64,000 bases of DNA, taken from Acidimicrobiia bacterium. GTDB taxonomy: Bacteria > Actinomycetota > Acidimicrobiia > Spongiisociales > ZC4RG35. A model generated the notes under the pieces. The model was not told the DNA's origin. It searched no databases and was given only the letters and a program-made list of their open reading frames with translations. Shown here one piece after another: positions 63,272-64,000 of this stretch. The translations under genes were made by a program, and so were the position numbers. The stretch is taken from the NCBI GenBank assembly GCA_028285585.1, contig JANQOU010000013.1, positions 62,001 through 126,000 on the forward strand, given 5' to 3'. How positions within the stretch are numbered: position 1 is the first letter of the stretch; every line of letters begins with the position of its first letter.

Positions 63272-63822
63272 CAGACTTCCAGCAGCTCCTCTTCTTTGTT
63301 GCCCATCAGCGTGTCGATGCGCTCGACCCAGTGGTCGGTCAGCTTCTGAAGCTCATCCTCGCCCCGGCGGATGTCGTCGTCCGATATCTCACCATGGAGT
63401 GCCTCCATGTCCGTCTTGGAGTGACGGCGGACATTTCGCACCGAGACCCTGCCGTCCTCGGCCATGCGATGGACGACTCTGATCAACTCCTTGCGCCGCT
63501 CCTCCGTCAGCGGGGGGAAGGCGATCCGGATGACAGTCCCGTCGTTGGTCGGGTTGAGGCCCAGGTCCGAGTTCTGGATCGAGCGCTCGATGTCGTTGAC
63601 TGTCGACTTGTCGAAAGGCTGCACCACCAGAAGGCGTGGCTCGGGGACGGCGATCGATGCGAGCTGTTGCAGCGGGGTTGGCGTGCCGTAGTAGTCAACA
63701 GTGATGCGGTGGAGAAGCTGCGGGTTGGCGCGACCGGTGCGAACCGTCGAGAACTCCCCGGCGACATGATCCACTGCCTGCTCCATCTTGTGCTCGGCCT
63801 CGGCCAAGAGATCGCTGATCAT
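63271..63822 (-). CDS. frr: ribosome recycling factor
   Basis: A 183-residue RRF. VRTGRANPQLLHRITVDYYGTPTPLQQLASI is the family signature; DKSTVNDIERSIQNSDLGLNP and the RRKELIRVVHRMAEDGRVSVRNVRR helix (in parts) follow. It splits post-termination ribosomes with EF-G. It follows the pyrH stop by 12 bases, with GAGGAG and GAGGAG-like sequence before the ATG. Confidence 0.97.
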   Translation of the reverse strand: MISDLLAEAEHKMEQAVDHVAGEFSTVRTGRANPQLLHRITVDYYGTPTPLQQLASIAVPEPRLLVVQPFDKSTVNDIERSIQNSDLGLNPTNDGTVIRIAFPPLTEERRKELIRVVHRMAEDGRVSVRNVRRHSKTDMEALHGEISDDDIRRGEDELQKLTDHWVERIDTLMGNKEEELLEV

Positions 63823-63834
63823 GCTCCTCGCTCC

Positions 63835-64000
63835 TCAGTGGACCACAGTGCCGATCTGATCGCCTCGAACCGCCTTGACGATGTTGCCAGGGACGGTCAT
63901 GTCGAAGACATGGATCGGGACTTCGTGCTCTTTGCACATCGTAACGGCGGTGGTGTCCATCACCCGGAGTTCCCCGGCTATGAACTGCATGTACGAAAGC
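63835..64000 (-). CDS. pyrH: uridylate kinase, C-terminal end, cut by window
   Basis: The last 54 codons and the stop of PyrH: LRVMDTTAVTMCKEHEVPIHVFD and a final GNIVKAVRGDQIGT match the C terminus of UMP kinase. UMP kinase makes UDP from UMP and ATP. The start lies beyond the right edge. It is upstream of frr as in most bacteria. Confidence 0.93.
   Translation of the reverse strand, partial: LSYMQFIAGELRVMDTTAVTMCKEHEVPIHVFDMTVPGNIVKAVRGDQIGTVVH

Overview
The window is a high-GC (about 60 %) bacterial chromosome segment with almost no spare DNA. I place it in the Actinomycetota, probably the class Acidimicrobiia. The grounds are two F420-type oxidoreductase families, a mycothiol-enzyme-like DinB-fold protein, a fused isobutyryl-CoA mutase (IcmF), a DnaE2/ImuA/ImuB mutasome with actinobacterial LexA boxes (TCGAAC-N4-GTTCGA), a VapBC45-type toxin-antitoxin pair and many apparently leaderless genes. 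The class is an inference; no rRNA gene is present. I found no tRNA, rRNA, CRISPR array, insertion sequence or prophage.

Left part (1-17 kb): a partial LOG-family gene; a coupled cluster (TIGR03084-like protein, BtpA-like protein, crotonase); an HD-GYP phosphodiesterase with a possible micro-ORF in its leader; a full-length Lhr helicase; an EamA permease; a flavin-reductase-fold protein; a membrane class III cyclase with a YheO-like PAS region; a UspA protein; an ABC exporter; a lipoprotein; a dehydroquinase fused to an alpha/beta hydrolase; and a lysozyme-fold secreted protein.

Middle part (17-44 kb): dnaE2 with a perfect LexA box, a dodecin, an MBL hydrolase, a small membrane protein/methyltransferase/sulfatase cassette, valS, icmF, a run of small enzymes (SGNH hydrolase, F420-type PPOX protein, 5-formyl-THF cyclo-ligase, PlsC, FAD oxidoreductase, F420 LLM enzyme), then imuA-imuB behind a second LexA box, a VapBC45-like pair, a ThDP enzyme and an Fpg/Nei glycosylase.

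Right part (44-64 kb): a conserved housekeeping block, all on the minus strand except one small kinase-like gene. In transcription order it is pyrH-frr-cdsA-dxr-rseP, a pilin-like gene, ispG, an HNH gene, proS, rimP-nusA-infB-DUF503-rbfA-nrnA-like-truB-ribF, rpsO and pnp. Neighbours are coupled by 1-8 nt overlaps (TGATG, ATGA, GTGA). The block joins translation, ribosome maturation, RNA turnover, the MEP isoprenoid pathway (dxr, ispG) and phospholipid precursor synthesis (cdsA).

The most unusual signals are in how genes start. About fifteen genes have a TANNNT hexamer 6-8 nt before an ATG or GTG, which implies leaderless mRNAs. In three places the stop codon of one gene forms the first three bases of the -10 hexamer of the next. 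Three genes appear to start at ATT or CTG behind a Shine-Dalgarno sequence. The two SOS promoters share one layout, with the LexA box directly abutting the -10. Unusual proteins include the AroQ-hydrolase fusion, the YheO-PAS cyclase, a Flp-pilin-like protein with a Lys/Ala-rich tail and a domain of unknown function present twice.
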